Below the pieces are notes generated by a model that ran no database searches, had not been told where the DNA came from, and saw only the letters and a program-made list of their open reading frames with translations. From positions 1 through 49,899 of the forward strand of contig JAFTKM010000025.1 in assembly GCA_017453245.1 (NCBI GenBank): 49,899 nucleotides of DNA. Direction: 5' to 3'. Made by a program: the position numbers and the translations under genes. This document shows, piece after piece, positions 48,401 through 49,899 of the stretch (the first letter of the stretch is position 1; each line of letters starts with the position of its first letter). The DNA is from Clostridia bacterium (lineage in GTDB: Bacteria; Bacillota; Clostridia; Oscillospirales; CAG-272).

Positions 48401-48910
48401 TTAATCGAAGAACCCGGGGATGGGTGTGATGAACATTCCCTTCTCCTCGTCTATTTCCTTTATAAATTCTTTTCCCGAAGGATAGTATACGTCGCCGTTG
48501 GGCGTTTTTATCGTATACAGAAGGCCTCTCGGAACGTCAACGACCTCGGTTATCTCACCGTATACAGTGCCGTTATCTGCATCAATAACGGGGAGGCCGA
48601 TCATATCCGCAAGAAGCATCTGTCCCTTTGCTACGGGTATATCGTCGCGGTGGAGGTAGATCACCGTATTCTTCATAGCGACAGCTACGTCTCTGTCCTC
48701 AATGCCCTCTATGGACATCAGAACAAGAGCGCCTGCGGCCGATGCAGAAGCTACCTTTCTCTCCTCATATCCGCCATCCTTACCGGCGAGGAATACACGC
48801 TTCTGCTTTGCAAGCACCTTAGGGCTGTCACACCAAACCTCAATTTTTAATACTCCGCGTACTCCGTGCGGCCCAAGCACCTTTCCGCCTTCTAAATATA
48901 TCTTTTTCAT
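48401..48910 (-). CDS. rimM: 16S rRNA processing/ribosome maturation factor RimM
   Basis: 169 residues. LEGGKVLGPHGVRGVLKIEVW is the RimM N-terminal start, and the C-terminal PRC-barrel-like half includes IGLPVIDADNGTVYGEITEV and LLYTIKTPNGDVYYP ending in TPIPGFFD. RimM helps 30S head assembly through S19. I start at ATG 48910 because the only upstream in-frame candidate, a TTG, is part of the promoter's TTGACA. No Shine-Dalgarno sequence precedes the ATG; the -10 box lies seven bases away. Confidence 0.94.
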   Translation of the reverse strand: MKKIYLEGGKVLGPHGVRGVLKIEVWCDSPKVLAKQKRVFLAGKDGGYEERKVASASAAGALVLMSIEGIEDRDVAVAMKNTVIYLHRDDIPVAKGQMLLADMIGLPVIDADNGTVYGEITEVVDVPRGLLYTIKTPNGDVYYPSGKEFIKEIDEEKGMFITPIPGFFD

Positions 48911-48917
48911 AATACTT

Positions 48918-48946
48918 ATTTTATCACATATTAAATATAATGTCAA
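48918..48946 (-). promoter_or_regulatory. leaderless-type promoter of rimM-trmD
   Basis: On the minus strand TTGACA (48946-48941), 17 bases, TAAAAT (48923-48918) with a TGn extension (TGATAAAAT). Seven bases separate the -10 box from the rimM ATG, so transcription should begin at or next to that A. Confidence 0.75.
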
Positions 48947-49171
48947 TAATAACCGTCCAAAACGTTCTTCTCTGAAATTATCCTCTATCGGTTGACATTT
49001 TATCAGATTTGTTTTTAAAACGCACGCTTTATAATTAGAAAAAGTACGTAATTAGCAAGTTTTTGACAACAATTATCAACTTTTTTGCTGTATTAAGCGC
49101 ATCTTACGCATAGCCAACACACTCTTAGCTTGAAAGATGAAACGATGATTATTTTGAAAACGGCTATAAAA
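48947..49171. other. AT-rich spacer without recognised gene
   Basis: No reading frame, RNA or repeat that I can support, apart from a TTGACA on the plus strand near 48993 that leads to no gene. Confidence 0.5.
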
Positions 49172-49199
49172 ACAAAAAATGCCCCGCTTTTGCAGGACA
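49172..49199 (-). terminator. distal copy of the rRNA-operon terminator
   Basis: On the minus strand UGUCCUGC-aaaa-GCGGGGCA (plus 49180-49199) followed by TTTTTTG; it uses G-U pairs. It is identical to the proximal copy at 49622-49649. Confidence 0.75.
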
Positions 49200-49210
49200 C
49201 CGCATATATA

Positions 49211-49340
49211 CTCCTATGTGGCGCAGTGCGTCGAGCGCACTGGTGCTGCGCGCACTTACTCACCTTTCGGTGAGTCGCCACGGAGCAATCTGCGCGAGCG
49301 TCCTTGTGAGCAAGCTCCCAGATACGCTTTCGCTTGATTA
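49211..49340 (-). mobile_element. structured ~130-bp element, copy 2
   Basis: Same element as 452-582: both ends are identical (CTCCTATGTGGCG and CGCTTGATTA on plus) and the intervening stems are conserved. On the minus strand ACTCACC-GAAA-GGTGAGT replaces GCTCACC-GTAA-GGGGAGC of copy 1, and AGTGCG-ctcga-CGCACT occupies the variable arm. It interrupts the duplicated 23S 3' flank exactly where the proximal flank copy reads straight through (around 49655-49662). Confidence 0.7.
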
Positions 49341-49460
49341 TAAAGCATACGTTGTCTAGATCAACGATGCATTGTTGACATTTGCAAATGTACATTGAAA
49401 ACCGAATAAATTTCAGAAACGAAGAAGCTCAAAAATGTGCTTACTTGAACTTAGGATGTG
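49341..49460 (-). repeat. distal copy of the 23S rRNA 3' flank
   Basis: Nearly identical to 49661-49780: both contain GCATACGTTGTCTAGATC, ATTGAAAACCGAATAAA and AAGCTCAAAAATGTGC. The block ends at AGGATG followed by CCCTCGG, reminiscent of the terminal bases of 23S (GCCCTCGG at 49787-49794), so it looks like the flank of a lost or decayed rRNA copy. Confidence 0.75.
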
Positions 49461-49476
49461 GGGCCCTCGGGCATAT

Positions 49477-49544
49477 AACATTTTGCGAGCGCGCAGCGGT
49501 CGGTAGTGCGTAGCACAAAACACGTATGTGTTTTACAAAATGTT
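49477..49544. repeat. multi-hairpin unit in the rRNA flank
   Basis: AACATTTTG (49477-49485) closes on CAAAATGTT (49536-49544) around GTGC-gta-GCAC (49506-49516) and AAAACAC-gtat-GTGTTTT (49517-49534). The shape is a closed junction like the other intergenic units; the sequence is different. No 5S rRNA is recognisable here. Confidence 0.55.
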
Positions 49545-49621
49545 TCATCGGTTTTCGCGCAATTTATTGACTGAGCGAAAAACGATATTCGTATCATCGG
49601 GCTGAACACGTTAAAACACAA

Positions 49622-49649
49622 ACAAAAAATGCCCCGCTTTTGCAGGACA
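49622..49649 (-). terminator. proximal rRNA-operon terminator
   Basis: Same hairpin as 49172-49199, followed by TTTTTTG on the minus strand, about 130 bp after the 23S 3' end. Confidence 0.78.
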
Positions 49650-49660
49650 CCGCATATATA

Positions 49661-49780
49661 TAAGCATACGTTGTCTAGATCAACGATGCATTGTTGACAT
49701 TTTCAAATGCGCATTGAAAACCGAATAAATGAATTGAAACGTAAGAAGCTCAAAAATGTGCTTACTTGAACTTTAAGGAT
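49661..49780 (-). repeat. proximal 23S rRNA 3' flank (probable processing-stem half)
   Basis: Directly downstream of 23S on the minus strand. The plus-strand wording ATTGAAAACCGAATAAA resembles the spacer before bacterial 23S genes, so this is likely the 3' half of the long pre-23S stem cut by RNase III; the 5' half is outside the window. Confidence 0.6.
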
Positions 49781-49899
49781 GTTCAAGCCCTCGGTCTATT
49801 AGTATCAGTCAACTGAACACATTACTGTGCTTACATCTCTGACCTATCAAACTCGTAGTCTACAAGTGACCTTACTCATTTAAAATGATGGGATATCTC
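49781..49899 (-). rRNA. rrl: 23S ribosomal RNA, 3' end (partial)
   Basis: The complement reads ...GATACTAATAGACCGAGGGC TTGAAC at its end, the conserved 3' terminus of bacterial 23S rRNA (domain VI, pairing with the 5' end), preceded by the GTAAGGTCAC and GTTGATAGG-like helices. The gene runs past the right edge of the window on the minus strand. No 5S gene is seen in the 780 bp downstream. Confidence 0.95.

Noticed and set aside
49093-49395. 100-codon minus-strand open frame over the terminator and the structured element
   Set aside because: It runs through an rRNA terminator and a repeated structured unit, has Cys-rich random composition and no binding site.
49000-49780. 5S rRNA downstream of 23S
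   Set aside because: No stretch matches the conserved 5S core on the minus strand; the space is filled by flank duplications, terminators and the structured element.

Overview
The window looks like a chromosomal segment of a Clostridia-class Bacillota, probably a gut commensal of the Oscillospirales/Christensenellales kind. The evidence is strong AGGAGG ribosome binding sites, near-consensus sigma-A promoters with 17-base spacers, TTG and GTG starts, an HPr carrying both His15 and Ser46, BspA-type leucine-rich and InlB-type repeat lipoproteins, and glycoside-utilisation genes. The exact lineage cannot be fixed without a search. Most genes are on the minus strand.

Layout. 1-650: multi-hairpin repeats, a terminator and copy 1 of a structured ~130-bp element. 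645-6037: tldE/tldD, a divergent TetR-type regulator, and asnS. 6281-9227: two uncharacterised membrane proteins (the first DUF5058-like) with an M20 peptidase. 9462-11989: an alpha/beta hydrolase and a two-domain flavodoxin-like protein. 12199-19461: a minus-strand operon encoding an ABC ATPase fused to a YwaF-like membrane domain, a large permease, a small exported protein and an Ig-domain lipoprotein. 19725-21269: a 5'-nucleotidase lipoprotein. 21398-29317: a rhamnoside locus (GH78, GPH symporter, GH3, divergent AraC regulator). 29412-36954: a TMEM198-like protein, a sugar isomerase/epimerase-like protein, GH2 beta-mannosidase coupled to an Sfp-type transferase, a PHP phosphoesterase and oligoendopeptidase F. 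37029-44938: uvrC, rsmD, a 1677-residue surface lipoprotein and coaD in one overlapping operon. 45284-48910: HPr, an O-antigen-ligase-like protein, trmD and rimM. 49781-49899: the 3' end of a minus-strand 23S rRNA gene; its 3' flank is duplicated, and one flank copy is interrupted by copy 2 of the structured element.

The most striking material is non-coding. (i) A ~130-bp element occurs at 452-582 and 49211-49340. The copies keep GNRA-capped stems and junction stems while substitutions compensate, and a near-identical uninterrupted copy of the second site lies about 450 bp away. (ii) Arrays of short, mutually different palindromes separated by a constant 8-9-base word occupy at least five intergenic regions. 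The word differs between arrays, and the first hairpin often overlaps a stop codon. They resemble mosaic BIME/REP elements in logic but I do not recognise the family. (iii) A promoter is nested in a terminator-like inverted repeat ahead of the ABC operon, and rimM appears to have a leaderless promoter.

Functionally, the GH78/GPH/GH3/AraC block reads as import and cytoplasmic hydrolysis of rhamnose-containing glycosides. The 6281-9227 and 12199-19461 operons are the best candidates for undescribed protein systems.
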